A stretch of 50,030 nt of DNA from Clostridia bacterium (GCA_017398585.1 JAFQFS010000107.1:1-50030), one strand, 5' to 3'; positions 8,803 to 16,690 are shown, counted from the stretch's first letter. The notes: generated from the sequence alone by a model not told the origin. Translations and numbers: made by a program.

Positions 8803-8890
8803 GAGCTGATAGTGAATAACCGGGTTGAATTTCAGGTCTTCGGACGGACGATTCAGCATAGCTATTCACTATTCGTTCTTAGCTCTTAGC
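8803..8890. repeat. Imperfect inverted repeat between prmC and leuA
   Basis: AGAGCT and ATAGTGAATA on the left match TATTCACTAT and AGCTCT on the right, giving a long interrupted stem that overlaps the last codons of prmC. It could limit read-through or pair to expose or hide the leuA ribosome site; it lacks an oligo-T tail. Confidence 0.4.
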
Positions 8891-9706
8891 TTTTAATATC
8901 GCTCCGCGGATGTTTCCGCCGTAGTCCATGATTTTTTCGTGGGACATGCCGTTTTGTTCGGCGATGGCACGGACGGCATCGGACTGTTTCCAGCCGTGCT
9001 CGAGAATCATGACTCCGGACGGAGCGAGGTGATTTTTATAAATTTCGATGATTTTCCGGAGGATGGAGAGACCGTCACCGCCGTCGGTGAGGGCATGTGC
9101 CGGTTCGAACGACAGCTCCGGTTCAAGGCCGTTCATTTCGTCCGCGGTGACGTACGGGGGATTTGAGACGATGACGTCGAACGCGGTATCCGGATCAAAG
9201 AGGTCGGTTGTCGCGTCGCCGCAGAGGAAGGTACAGCGGTCGGAGAGACCGAGATTTTTCAGGTTTTCCTCTGCCGCACGGAGAGTTTCGGGGTAAAGGT
9301 CGACGGCGGTGCCCTGTGTGGATTTTACGCTGTCAAGCACGGCCGCCGCGATGCATCCGGAGCCGGTACAGAGATCGAGGACGGATCCGTTTGCGGGGGT
9401 ATGACGGATGGCGGCCTCGGCGATGAGTTCCGTATCGGGACGGGGGATGAGAGTATGTTCACTTACGGCGAAGGGGAGTCCGTAGAACTCCCACGTACCG
9501 ATGATATACTGGAGAGGGTAACGCTTCGCGCGTTTTGCCGCGGCTTCCGCGAGGTCGGGAGAGGGGAAATCTTCGTCCGGATTCGCGAGGAGGTATGCGG
9601 CGGGTTTTCCCGTGAAGTGGGAGGTGAGCAGGCGGGCTTCGGAGCGCGCGTCGGCAGGGGCGATGCCCGCATCGGTGAGGAGACGGATGATGTCACGGAC
9701 GGTCAT
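8879..9706 (-). CDS. prmC: Peptide chain release factor N5-glutamine methyltransferase
   Basis: 275 residues. Methylates the Gln of the GGQ motif in release factors RF1/RF2 with S-adenosylmethionine. The N-terminal helical domain is followed by a class I methyltransferase domain: IPRPDTELIAEAAI, VLDLCTGSGCIAAAVL (SAM loop) and the substrate-binding VSNPPYV. Length is normal for PrmC/HemK. The start overlaps the end of the DUF1385 gene by 14 bp, so the two are translated from one message; this pairing with DUF1385 is common in Firmicutes. prfA itself is not in the window. Confidence 0.93.
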   Translation of the reverse strand: MTVRDIIRLLTDAGIAPADARSEARLLTSHFTGKPAAYLLANPDEDFPSPDLAEAAAKRAKRYPLQYIIGTWEFYGLPFAVSEHTLIPRPDTELIAEAAIRHTPANGSVLDLCTGSGCIAAAVLDSVKSTQGTAVDLYPETLRAAEENLKNLGLSDRCTFLCGDATTDLFDPDTAFDVIVSNPPYVTADEMNGLEPELSFEPAHALTDGGDGLSILRKIIEIYKNHLAPSGVMILEHGWKQSDAVRAIAEQNGMSHEKIMDYGGNIRGAILKAKS

Positions 9707-10730
9707 TCCGCGGTGTCCTCATTTTTTGCGGATTCCTCCGCTTTTTTGCTTCGGTTTCGTTCCAGAGGCTGCCGAAGTCATCGGGGATGGCGTTCTTGAG
9801 TGCGAGGAGAGCGACTTCCAGCTGGCTGTCGTCGGGTTCGCGGGTGGTGATGCGCTGCATCCAGAGACCGGGCGCGGAGACGAGTTTCGTGAAGAAATTC
9901 GCATGGCCGCCGGCGTAGCGGATGAATTCGAAGCCGAGACCGACGATGAGGGGGAGGATCAGCAGTTTGGAGCCGAAGCGGATCCAGACATTATCCCACG
10001 TGAGGAAGGAGTTGATGATGATGGAGAGGATCAGCATCACGAAAATGAAGCTGGTACCGCAGCGGGGGTGGAAGCGGGTACAGCCCCGTGCGTTTTCGGG
10101 GGTCAGCTCAAGACCGGCTTCAAAACAGGCGACGGATTTATGTTCGGCACCGTGGTACTCATAGGTTCGTCGGATATCGGGCATGAACGAAACGATCCAG
10201 ACGTAGCCGACGAAGAGGAACATGCGGATGAGCCCTTCGACAAAGGAGCGAAGGAGCGCATACTGACCGATGAAGCCGCCGGTGAGAGCGTCCAGACCCT
10301 TCGCGCCGAAGGTGGGGAAGAGGAGGAACAGCCCGACGCCGAGGGCAAGTCCGAGGACCATCCCGATGGCGGAGATGATGGGCATGAGCTTATCCCCGCA
10401 CTTTTCCATGAGCCATTTTTCAAATTTCGTTTCGGGTTCGTCGAGGTCGACGCCCTGCATTTCCGCCGATTTTGTGAGCATATCCATGCTCAGCTTGAGC
10501 TGTTCCACGAAGCTGACGCATCCGCGGATGACGGGCAGTGCGCAGATTTTATACTTCTTTCTGAGAGAAGTGAACGTCGAATTGTCCACGGCGATCTCTC
10601 CGTCCGGTGTCCGCACCGCAAGGCTGCACCGGTCGTACGACTTCATCATAACACCCTCAAGCACAGCCTGTCCGCCGACGATCCCGCACCGGGGGTCTGC
10701 CGGGGTTTTCTTGCTTTTATTTTTTGCCAT
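9693..10730 (-). CDS. DUF1385 family membrane protein
   Basis: 345 residues, function unknown (B. subtilis YqhQ family). The diagnostic N-terminal GGQAVLEGVMMKS is present, then VIRGCVSFVEQL. Several hydrophobic segments (about residues 125-150, 160-180, 245-270) indicate an inner-membrane protein; the family block EYHGAEHKSVACFEAG...HPRCGTSF lies between them, with HxxxH-like His and Cys residues that might bind metal (inference). First gene of the operon leading into prmC, leuA, cimA and ddl; AAGGA precedes the ATG and a good promoter lies about 50 bp upstream. The basic, Pro-containing C-terminal tail is unlikely to be structured. Confidence 0.88.
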   Translation of the reverse strand: MAKNKSKKTPADPRCGIVGGQAVLEGVMMKSYDRCSLAVRTPDGEIAVDNSTFTSLRKKYKICALPVIRGCVSFVEQLKLSMDMLTKSAEMQGVDLDEPETKFEKWLMEKCGDKLMPIISAIGMVLGLALGVGLFLLFPTFGAKGLDALTGGFIGQYALLRSFVEGLIRMFLFVGYVWIVSFMPDIRRTYEYHGAEHKSVACFEAGLELTPENARGCTRFHPRCGTSFIFVMLILSIIINSFLTWDNVWIRFGSKLLILPLIVGLGFEFIRYAGGHANFFTKLVSAPGLWMQRITTREPDDSQLEVALLALKNAIPDDFGSLWNETEAKKRRNPQKMRTPRNDRP

Positions 10731-10780
10731 TCTGTTTCCTTCTTAAATAGATTTATATGTGTGCATAATTTGCCGTTTAC

Positions 10781-10809
10781 ATTATATCACAAGGGGGGAG
10801 AGATTGCAA
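10781..10809 (-). promoter_or_regulatory. Promoter of the DUF1385-prmC-leuA-cimA-ddl operon
   Basis: On the minus strand TTGCAA (10804-10809), 17 bp, TATAAT (10781-10786) with an extended TGA before the -10. Located 51 bp upstream of the DUF1385 start. Confidence 0.75.
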
Positions 10810-10839
10810 GGGTGGCGTGAAGATCGTCTTCGACGATCT

Positions 10840-10931
10840 TCGGGGGAGACGGTCGCTTTTTGAAAAAAGCGACCGTTCCCCCTCCCGAACGATATGCACA
10901 AACAAAAAAACAGCGGACAAAACCGCTGTTA
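10840..10931. terminator. Hairpins between the YbaK-like gene and DUF1385
   Basis: A palindrome GGTCGCTTTTTGAAAAAAGCGACC (about 10850-10875) is followed by a stem ACAGCGG/CCGCTGT (about 10909-10931). On the minus strand the second has an oligo-T run after it and terminates the YbaK-like gene. Confidence 0.65.
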
Positions 10932-10937
10932 TAGGAT

Positions 10938-11408
10938 TCACGCGAACTTGCAGACGTCCACCCAGCCGGAGAAGTTGGAGGAATACTGTTCGAGTTCGGG
11001 GATGGTGAGTTCGATGGCGCTGTTGGAGCTGCCGCAGGCGGGGTAGACGGTTTCGTACTGGCGGAGGGATTCGTCGAGGAAGACGGAGACGCCGGGATTT
11101 ACTGCGAAGGGACAGACGCCGCCGACGGCGTGACCGACGAGGGCGGAGGCTTCGTCCGGGGTCAGCATTTTTGCTTTGGCAGAGAAGCGGGCTTTGTATT
11201 TGGGATTGTCGATGCGGGCATCGCCGGCGCAGACGATCAGGATTGCGCTGCCGTTCACGCTGAAGGAGAGGGTTTTTGCGATACGGCCGGGGGCACAGCC
11301 GATGGCGGCTGCCGCAAGGTCGACCGTGGCGCTGGAGACGTCGAATTCGAGGATGCGGTCTGCGATGCCGTGTCCGGCGAAGTATTCTTTTACTTTTTCG
11401 ATTGCCAT
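10938..11408 (-). CDS. YbaK/EbsC-type aminoacyl-tRNA deacylase
   Basis: 156 residues, whole length a YbaK/ProX-type editing domain. Members hydrolyse mischarged Cys- or Ala-tRNA(Pro). The family signature is visible as CAGDARIDNPKYKARF, then VGHAVGGVCPF with the conserved Gly-Pro-type turn, and FLDESLRQYETVYPACGSSNSAIEL. Cytoplasmic. Which tRNA it edits cannot be read from the sequence. GGAGG lies six bases before the ATG. It is 33 bp downstream of mntP on the same strand, so they may be cotranscribed. Confidence 0.87.
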   Translation of the reverse strand: MAIEKVKEYFAGHGIADRILEFDVSSATVDLAAAAIGCAPGRIAKTLSFSVNGSAILIVCAGDARIDNPKYKARFSAKAKMLTPDEASALVGHAVGGVCPFAVNPGVSVFLDESLRQYETVYPACGSSNSAIELTIPELEQYSSNFSGWVDVCKFA

Positions 11409-11441
11409 GATGGTCCTCCGTTTTTTATGTCAGATGTGAAG

Positions 11442-12008
11442 TTATGCGAGGATGCCGAGGTGTTCGAGCAGGATCTTGATGCCCATGAGGATCAGGACCG
11501 CGCCGCCCGCGAGTTCCGCCGTGCTCTTGAAACGGCTGCCGAAAACGTTGCCGAGCCATACGCCGAACGCCGACAGGGCGAACGTGATGACGCCGATGAA
11601 CGAGACCGCCGGTACGATCTTTACGCCGAGGAACGCGAATGTCACGCCGACCGCGAGGGCGTCGATGCTCGTTGCGATCGCGAGGGGGAACATCGCTCTG
11701 ACACCGAACGAGCAGTCAAGACATTCCTCTTCTTCCTTGCCGAGCGCTTCGCGGATCATGTTCGCGCCGATCAGTCCGAGCAGAATGAATGCGATCCAGT
11801 GGTCGATCGCCACAATGTAGTCGGCAAACTGCGTGCCGAGAAGATAGCCGAGCGTCGGCATCAGCGCCTGAAATACGCCGAACCATAAACCGGTGATGAG
11901 TGCGTGCTTCGGCTTCAGCGTCTGCACGGACAGCCCCTTGCAGATCGCGACCGCAAAGGCGTCCATTGACAGCCCGACTGCGATGATAAACAGTTCCCAG
12001 AGTGTCAT
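11442..12008 (-). CDS. mntP: Manganese efflux pump MntP
   Basis: 188-residue integral membrane protein with six predicted helices arranged as two three-helix repeats. The two signature acidic motifs are present: [16 protein letters not shown] in helix 1 and [17 protein letters not shown] in helix 4, the Asp residues being needed for Mn(II) transport in the family. An acidic, Cys-containing loop (EEEECLDC) joins the halves. The start has only a weak ribosome site (GGGAA) that falls at the end of the upstream palindrome. The leader between the promoter and ATG is about 115 nt and does not look like a yybP-ykoY manganese riboswitch; it holds the REP-like palindrome instead. Confidence 0.92.
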   Translation of the reverse strand: MTLWELFIIAVGLSMDAFAVAICKGLSVQTLKPKHALITGLWFGVFQALMPTLGYLLGTQFADYIVAIDHWIAFILLGLIGANMIREALGKEEEECLDCSFGVRAMFPLAIATSIDALAVGVTFAFLGVKIVPAVSFIGVITFALSAFGVWLGNVFGSRFKSTAELAGGAVLILMGIKILLEHLGILA

Positions 12009-12129
12009 AGAAAATGATGTTTCCCGGGGAAAACTTTTTTAAGGAAAAAGTTTTCCCCGGACCCCTTTCAAAAACCTTTTGAAATAAATATGATTAAGAA
12101 CCTGTGCATAAAATTACGGTAACTTTTTT

Positions 12130-12158
12130 ATTATAGCATTGTATGGATGGAAAGTCAA
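12130..12158 (-). promoter_or_regulatory. Promoter of mntP
   Basis: Minus strand TTGACT (12153-12158), 17 bp, TATAAT (12130-12135). Confidence 0.75.
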
Positions 12159-12218
12159 GGAAAATGCGGGGACGGAAATTTTTTTGCCCGTTCGGGGGGA
12201 GGTTTTACATTCTGATTC

Positions 12219-12247
12219 TTGACAGAAAAACGCGATTGTACTATAAT
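12219..12247 (+). promoter_or_regulatory. Promoter of ddh
   Basis: TTGACA (12219-12224), 17 bp, TATAAT (12242-12247), a full consensus match. Confidence 0.8.
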
Positions 12248-12392
12248 TATTCCATTATTTTTGATGGGATAACGTTTGTTTCTGACTTTGAATCTGCACT
12301 CACTATGTCATCCTGTCCAGTATAAAGTTTTTTGAAAGGGGTCCGGGGAAAACTTTTTTTCAAAAAAGTTTTCCCCGGGAGACAATATTTCT

Positions 12393-13373
12393 ATGATGAA
12401 ACTTGCGATTTACGGCTACGGAAATCTCGGTCGCGGCGTGGAATGCGCGGCGGCGGCTGCTCCCGACGCGGAACTTGTCGGCGTGTTCACTCGGCGTGCG
12501 CCCGAAACGGTGAAGGTTCACTCCGATGTTCCGGTGTATCATGCGTCGGAACTCGAAAATTTCAAGGATAAAATCGACGTGCTGATCATCTGCGGCGGCA
12601 GCGCGACCGACCTTCCGGAAATGACGCCCGCTCTGGCGAAGGACTTCAACGTCCTCGACAGTTTTGATACCCATGCGGCGATTCCGGTACATTTCGACAA
12701 CGTCGACCGCGCGGCGAAGGAATCCGGTCATATCGCGCTCATCTCCGCCGGATGGGATCCCGGCATGTTCTCGCTCAACCGCCTGTACGCGTCTGCCGTT
12801 CTTCCGGACGGAAAGGATTACACTTTCTGGGGACGCGGCGTCAGCCAGGGACATTCCGACGCCATCCGCCGCATCGACGGCGTTCTTGACGCACGTCAGT
12901 ACACGGTTCCCGTTCCGGCGGCGCTGGAAGCGGTACGTGCGGGCGAACAGCCCGAGCTGACGACCCGTCAGAAGCACACCCGCGAATGCTACGTTGTGGC
13001 GGAAGAAGGCGCGGATCTCGAACGGATCGAACGTGAGATCAAGACCATGCCGAACTATTTCGCGGACTACGACACGACCGTGACCTTCATCACGATGGAC
13101 GAACTGAAGCGCGATCACGCGGGTATTCCGCACGGCGGCAGCGTCATCCGTACCGGTGTGACCGGATGGGACAGCGAGCACACGCACGTGATCGAATACA
13201 GCCTGAAACTCGATTCCAATCCGGAATTCACGTCGAGCGTTCTGGTGGCGTTTGCACGCGCGATCTATAAGATGCACGGACGCGGTATGACCGGCTGCAA
13301 GACCGTCTTTGACGTTGCTCCGGCGGATCTGTCCCCGCTGTCTCCGGAAGAACTCCGCGCACATATGCTTTGA
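12393..13373 (+). CDS. ddh: meso-Diaminopimelate D-dehydrogenase
   Basis: 326 residues. NADPH-dependent conversion of tetrahydrodipicolinate and ammonia to meso-diaminopimelate, the one-step route to lysine and mDAP peptidoglycan. Rossmann motif IYGYGNLGRGVE at the N-terminus; family blocks VFTRR, DVLIICGGSATDLPE, NVLDSFDTHAAIP, ISAGWDPGMFSLNRL, FWGRGVSQGHSDAIRRI and GMTGCKTVFDV. The dimer-type Ddh length is normal. Two ATGs (12393, 12396) are possible; GGGAG at the edge of the palindrome is the only ribosome site. With ddl and the M23-like protein it points to mDAP-type cell wall. Confidence 0.94.
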   Translation: MMKLAIYGYGNLGRGVECAAAAAPDAELVGVFTRRAPETVKVHSDVPVYHASELENFKDKIDVLIICGGSATDLPEMTPALAKDFNVLDSFDTHAAIPVHFDNVDRAAKESGHIALISAGWDPGMFSLNRLYASAVLPDGKDYTFWGRGVSQGHSDAIRRIDGVLDARQYTVPVPAALEAVRAGEQPELTTRQKHTRECYVVAEEGADLERIEREIKTMPNYFADYDTTVTFITMDELKRDHAGIPHGGSVIRTGVTGWDSEHTHVIEYSLKLDSNPEFTSSVLVAFARAIYKMHGRGMTGCKTVFDVAPADLSPLSPEELRAHML

Positions 13374-13388
13374 TAAAATGGAGTTTCT

Positions 13389-13446
13389 CGGAGAGGACCT
13401 TTTTAAGGAAAAGGTCCTCTCCGAACCTCTCTCCAAAACCTTTTTG
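13389..13446. repeat. REP-like palindrome (E5) after ddh
   Basis: CGGAGAGGACCTTTTT and its complement (13389-13423) followed by CTCTCTCCAAAACCTTTTTG. Same design as the other copies but with diverged stem bases that still pair; it can terminate ddh. Confidence 0.65.
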
Positions 13447-13484
13447 AATATATAACAGAAATAGCGTTGTGCAGACTGCATGAG

Positions 13485-13517
13485 AAAACGGTATGATGTT
13501 TGGTCATACCGTTTTTT
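13485..13517. terminator. Terminator of the isomerase/epimerase gene
   Basis: AAAACGGTATGA-loop-TCATACCGTTTTTT, with T runs on both strands, 10 bp from the stop codon of the minus-strand gene and also placed to stop transcription from ddh. Confidence 0.75.
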
Positions 13518-13526
13518 GCTGTTGAT

Positions 13527-14378
13527 TTATCTGTAGTTTTCCACAGCATCCGCGAGCTGTTTTGCGGTGGCGTACGTTAGATTTTCCGCGGCGTCGCGGA
13601 CGGGGGCGGGCATGTTTCCGCTGACGGGACCGCGGGTCTCGAGGGACATCACGCCGTCGAATCCCGTTTCGGCGAGGGCTTTCGTGAAGGAGTCCCAGTT
13701 TGCCGTGCCGAGGTAGGGGAGCTGATGGCGGTCGCTTCTGCCGTCGTTGTCGTGAACATGGAGGGTACGGAGGTACTTTCCGGCGGTACGTACGGCGTCG
13801 CCGAGGTCTGCACCAAAGACGTTCGTATGTCCGGTATCGAAACAGATGGCGGCGTTCGGATGACCGACCATGGCGACGGCTTCTGCGATGCGGTCCATGG
13901 TGGAGATGCGGTGCGCGGTCATGGGCATGTTTTCAAGGCAGAGAGTCACGCCGTATTTTTCGCAGTCGGGCATGAGGTTCTTCATAAGCTCCACGGTGAG
14001 GGAGAGGGCGAAGTCGGCATCCTCTTCGCGTCCCCAGCCGTACGGCATCTGCGGATGGATGATGAGGTACGGCGAGTTCAGCAGATGACAGCCATACACG
14101 GCAAGCCGCATATCCTCGAGCGTCTTTGCGCGGTTTTCTGCAGTGGTATCGTCGGTCGGCCACGGTCCGTGCACCTGCGAAATGCTGAGTCCCGCGTTTT
14201 CGGCAGCTTCACGGACAGCTTTGCAGTGTTCTTCCATTGCGGTACGATCGCGGTAGCATGTCGCTTTCGTATTCGCGAGATCCTGGTCGACGGCGTCGTA
14301 CCCGAGTTCGCGCATGCGGACGTACATCCGGTCGAGCGGAAGGTATGCGAACGAGCCGCTGTTCATTCCGGTTTTCAT
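13527..14378 (-). CDS. Sugar phosphate isomerase/epimerase family protein
   Basis: 283 residues, xylose-isomerase-like TIM barrel (AP endonuclease family 2 fold). Conserved metal-binding positions are visible: CLENM (Glu), ICFDTGHTN (Asp, His), LHVHDNDGRSDRHQLPYLG (His, Asp) and VMSLETRG (Glu) at the barrel ends, also IHPQMPYGWG. The substrate cannot be assigned; members isomerise or epimerise keto-sugars and inositol derivatives. Cytoplasmic. AAAGGA lies upstream of the ATG. It stands alone between terminators, with no sugar operon next to it. Confidence 0.85.
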   Translation of the reverse strand: MKTGMNSGSFAYLPLDRMYVRMRELGYDAVDQDLANTKATCYRDRTAMEEHCKAVREAAENAGLSISQVHGPWPTDDTTAENRAKTLEDMRLAVYGCHLLNSPYLIIHPQMPYGWGREEDADFALSLTVELMKNLMPDCEKYGVTLCLENMPMTAHRISTMDRIAEAVAMVGHPNAAICFDTGHTNVFGADLGDAVRTAGKYLRTLHVHDNDGRSDRHQLPYLGTANWDSFTKALAETGFDGVMSLETRGPVSGNMPAPVRDAAENLTYATAKQLADAVENYR

Positions 14379-14549
14379 GGTGGTGTGTCCTTTCTTGTGG
14401 TGAGGTTAGTGGAAGGGGCTTGGAGAGGGGAAACGGTCGCTTTTTGAAAAAAGCTCCGCAAAAACTTCAAACCGGCTACAATAGTATAAAGTTCTTTGCT
14501 CAGCTTTCTTTCAAGAAAGCGCGTTCCCCCGAACTCTACTATTGCACTC

Positions 14550-15092
14550 TCAAAACTTCTTCAGCATAGCAGCTGCGCGTAAAATTCCGGCCTGGGTTTT
14601 TCCGTCTGGGATTTTGCCGGACATGATCTGGTTTACGGCTTCGGAGAGGGGGAGGCGGAAGGTTTCGAGGAATTCATCGTCGTCGAGGTGCTGGTCGGTG
14701 AAGGTCAGACCGCGGGCGAGGAACATGCGGATACGTTCGCCCATGATGGCGGGGGAACCGTAGAAGTCGCCGAGGTCGATGAGTTCGCGCGCTTCCGCGC
14801 CGGTTTCTTCGCGGAGTTCGCGGCGGGCAGCTTCCTCCCAGTCTTCGTCGGGGGCGTCGAGCTTGCCGGCGGGGATCTCGACTAAGATCTCGTCCACGGC
14901 GTAGCGGTACTGGCGTTCAAGGATGACGTCGCCCTCGTCCGTTACGGGGACGACGCAGACCGCGCCGATGTGCTTCACGTATTCGCGGATCGCGTGGTTG
15001 CCGTCGGGAAGTTCGACGGTATCTTTATAGAGATGCACGACCTTGCCGTCGTAGATGAGTTCGGATTCGACCTTTTTTTCGATCAGATTCAT
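14550..15092 (-). CDS. NUDIX hydrolase, ADP-ribose pyrophosphatase type
   Basis: 180 residues. Probably hydrolyses ADP-ribose or related nucleoside diphosphate sugars. The Nudix box is AGKLDAPDEDWEEAARRELR followed by EETG; the catalytic RELREE is intact and the loop before the first Glu is one residue longer than the basic pattern. The N-terminal VESELIYDGKVVHLYKDTVELPDG strand pattern and C-terminal DDDEFLETFRLPLSEAV are typical of NudF-like enzymes. GGAG before the ATG lies in one arm of the inverted repeat that ends the upstream XRE gene. Confidence 0.88.
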   Translation of the reverse strand: MNLIEKKVESELIYDGKVVHLYKDTVELPDGNHAIREYVKHIGAVCVVPVTDEGDVILERQYRYAVDEILVEIPAGKLDAPDEDWEEAARRELREETGAEARELIDLGDFYGSPAIMGERIRMFLARGLTFTDQHLDDDEFLETFRLPLSEAVNQIMSGKIPDGKTQAGILRAAAMLKKF

Positions 15093-15094
15093 GA

Positions 15095-15142
15095 AAAAGC
15101 TCCGTTTCGTTTTTTTCCATTATAGGACGAAACGGAGCTTTT
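15095..15142 (-). terminator. Terminator of the XRE gene, overlapping the NUDIX promoter
   Basis: AAAAGCTCCGTTTCGT (15095-15110) and ACGAAACGGAGCTTTT (15127-15142) are perfect 16-bp inverted repeats; on the minus strand a T run follows. The stem would stop transcription of the XRE gene and would hide the NUDIX ribosome site in any read-through RNA. Confidence 0.7.
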
Positions 15143-15147
15143 GTCAA
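15119..15147 (-). promoter_or_regulatory. Promoter of the NUDIX gene
   Basis: Minus strand TTGACA (15142-15147), 17 bp, TATAAT (15119-15124). A transcript from here would carry only one arm of the inverted repeat, leaving the ribosome site free. Confidence 0.75.
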
Positions 15148-15150
15148 TTT

Positions 15151-16245
15151 TTATTTCGCGTAAAGTTTTAAGTTTTCCACAAGATGTCTGAAGCGTTCAT
15201 CTCCTCGGATGAAATCGTAACGCGGGTGTGCACAGGTCTCGAGCATCCACTGCGCCTGATTGTGTTCCTCCTGCCATGCGCCGCCGTCCGGAATGCCGCG
15301 GGAAAGGAGGGAAGTGAGAACGTCGTCCTCCTTCATTGTGACGAATTCGACGGCGAATTCTGCCGCCTGTTCGAGATGATACAGCGTTCTTTCGCGGTCA
15401 CCGCGCTCGGCATGGATCTTTGCGGAGGCGAGATGCGCGATTTTCGGGTACTGCGCGTGGTAGAGATACCGGCCGTCGTCAAAATACATCGCGAACATAG
15501 CGATCTGCTTTTCGTACAGCCGCAGTTTTTCGTCGTCTGTGAAGACGTCCGTACCGTTGTCATATTTGCTTTCGGCAAGGTCGGTGAGGTCGCCGATGGA
15601 ATTGGAAAATTTGCCGAGAATGTCGTCGCGCTTCGTTTCGTACTGCTTCGTGCCGGTGTAGAGAAAACTCAGCATTTCGCGGCGCGTGAAGCCCTCGGGG
15701 ATGCTTTCGGCAAGCCTGACCGCGTCGTCGTACCGTCCGATCTCGGGATAGAGGAAACACGCCGTCTCAACCGCGCGGCTGCGGATGGTGTCGTCCGTGC
15801 ATCCGGCGAGGATTCTGTCGAGATACATCTCCATCTGGCGGCGGTACGCGGCGAGTTCTTCGGCGGTTTCACCATCCTTCGGGGGACGGCAGCGGAGTTC
15901 GCTGACGAGAAATTCCATCAGCTTGAAGCTGTCGGGGTACTGCCGCAGTCCTTCGCGGAGGATGCCGATGGCTTCGTCACGGCGTCCCTCCTGCGAGGCT
16001 TGGAGTGCTGTCCGATGGATTTCATCGATGTTTTTCGTTTTGCTGTCCACGTCGATGCCGAGGAGGACGTCCGCGCTGACTTCGAACAGGTTCGCGAGCA
16101 GCGGGAGCTGGGAAATGTCCGGCATCACGCGGCCGCACTCCCACTGGGAGACGGCGGATGCCGAAAGATTCAGATATTCGGCGAGCTGTTCCTGTGTGAT
16201 GTCACGCTCGCGGCGGAGTTTTTTGATTCGCTGACCGATGGTCAT
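15151..16245 (-). CDS. XRE-family regulator with long helical (TPR-like) C-terminus
   Basis: 364 residues. N-terminal helix-turn-helix (about residues 3-58: IGQRIKKLRRERDITQEQLA, then LSASAVSQWECGRVMPDI). The remainder is almost all amphipathic helix pairs that look like tetratricopeptide-type repeats (ALQASQEGRRDEAIGILREG, RYDDAVRLAESIP, ERGDRERTLYHLEQAAEF). This domain order is that of peptide-binding RRNPP regulators (Rgg, PlcR, PrgX), but many Clostridia carry similar proteins with no known ligand. Start ATG 16245, with GAGGT upstream; the 30-codon upstream extension overlaps the promoter. It is divergent from an 18-codon ORF and two ABC exporters, which it probably controls (inference). 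Confidence 0.85.
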   Translation of the reverse strand: MTIGQRIKKLRRERDITQEQLAEYLNLSASAVSQWECGRVMPDISQLPLLANLFEVSADVLLGIDVDSKTKNIDEIHRTALQASQEGRRDEAIGILREGLRQYPDSFKLMEFLVSELRCRPPKDGETAEELAAYRRQMEMYLDRILAGCTDDTIRSRAVETACFLYPEIGRYDDAVRLAESIPEGFTRREMLSFLYTGTKQYETKRDDILGKFSNSIGDLTDLAESKYDNGTDVFTDDEKLRLYEKQIAMFAMYFDDGRYLYHAQYPKIAHLASAKIHAERGDRERTLYHLEQAAEFAVEFVTMKEDDVLTSLLSRGIPDGGAWQEEHNQAQWMLETCAHPRYDFIRGDERFRHLVENLKLYAK

Positions 16246-16293
16246 GGGGGATACCTCATTTTTGTTGAATTCAAAACCGGTTCTGTTGAGGAT

Positions 16294-16322
16294 AGTATAG
16301 CGGATTTTCTGCTGGATTGCAA
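16294..16322 (-). promoter_or_regulatory. Promoter of the XRE regulator
   Basis: Minus strand TTGCAA (16317-16322), 17 bp, TATACT (16294-16299), about 50 bp before the ATG. Confidence 0.75.
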
Positions 16323-16365
16323 GAGAGACGTTCAACAGGCGGGTGTAGTGTTGCTTATATTTCCG

Positions 16366-16382
16366 GAGCGGGACTGCCGCTC
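16366..16382. promoter_or_regulatory. Candidate operator in the divergent region
   Basis: GAGCGG-GACTG-CCGCTC is a perfect 6-5-6 inverted repeat lying 18 bp upstream of the -35 of the short-ORF promoter and between the two divergent promoters. Suitable as an XRE dimer site; binding is inferred. Confidence 0.45.
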
Positions 16383-16400
16383 ACGTTTCCGTCTTTATGC

Positions 16401-16429
16401 TTGACATCCGTCCCTGATTGTGTTATACT
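16401..16429 (+). promoter_or_regulatory. Near-perfect promoter of the 18-codon ORF
   Basis: TTGACA (16401-16406), 17 bp, TATACT (16424-16429) with an extended TGT before the -10. One of the best promoters in the window. Confidence 0.85.
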
Positions 16430-16473
16430 GAATCCAACATCATGTTCATGTAATCGTATTTCGGAGGTTTTTC

Positions 16474-16530
16474 ATGAAAATTTATAAGATTGCGGGTTTT
16501 GAATCGGTCTGCTCCGTTCAGATGAAGTAA
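16474..16530 (+). CDS. 18-residue peptide ORF (signal or leader peptide candidate)
   Basis: Encodes MKIYKIAGFESVCSVQMK, stop TAA. GGAGG lies eight bases before the ATG and a near-perfect promoter about 45 bp upstream. No family recognised. Two readings fit: a pre-peptide for the divergent TPR-type XRE regulator (as in Rgg/SHP, PlcR/PapR or ComR/ComS pairs) exported by the following ABC genes; or a leader peptide whose translation governs the terminator at 16661-16690. It lacks a typical hydrophobic signal sequence, is basic at the start, and has a single Cys. It is too short to prove by coding statistics; support is the promoter, ribosome site and position. Confidence 0.55.
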   Translation: MKIYKIAGFESVCSVQMK

Positions 16531-16660
16531 ACGACGAACGTTGTGCGGAGCCTAATTCCCCGTTTTTCAGAATTCGGGTACGTCGGTATAAGGCGGAAAG
16601 CGCAGGTTTTGCTGAGCTTTTGTTTCTGATGCCTTTTGCCGGCTGAAACATTGGTTTTTC

Positions 16661-16690
16661 GGTCACGGACGTTCGTCCGTGACCTTTTTT
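16661..16690 (+). terminator. Intrinsic terminator between the short ORF and the ABC genes
   Basis: GGTCACGGAC-GTTC-GTCCGTGACC followed by six T. A 10-bp perfect stem with tetraloop. The ABC genes lie 78 bp beyond, so they need read-through or a promoter I did not find; conditional termination is plausible. Confidence 0.85.

Larger units (their letters stand above)
12021..12378. repeat. Inverted REP-like palindromes around divergent promoters (E4)
   Basis: Left palindrome 12026-12058 followed by CGGACCCCTTTCAAAAACC; right palindrome 12345-12375 preceded by AGTTTTTTGAAAGGGGTCCG. The two are mirror images, and the sequence next to the right one (CTGCACTCACTATGTCATCC) matches the core of copies E1 and E2. 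The promoters of mntP and ddh lie inside, so each transcript starts by running through one palindrome before its start codon. Confidence 0.7.

Noticed and set aside
8789..8878. T-box or leucine leader peptide before leuA
   Set aside because: Only 90 bp, no T-box TGGNACC sequence and no run of Leu codons; just an interrupted inverted repeat.
12009..12129. Manganese (yybP-ykoY) riboswitch upstream of mntP
   Set aside because: The short leader shows only the REP palindrome and none of the conserved riboswitch loops.
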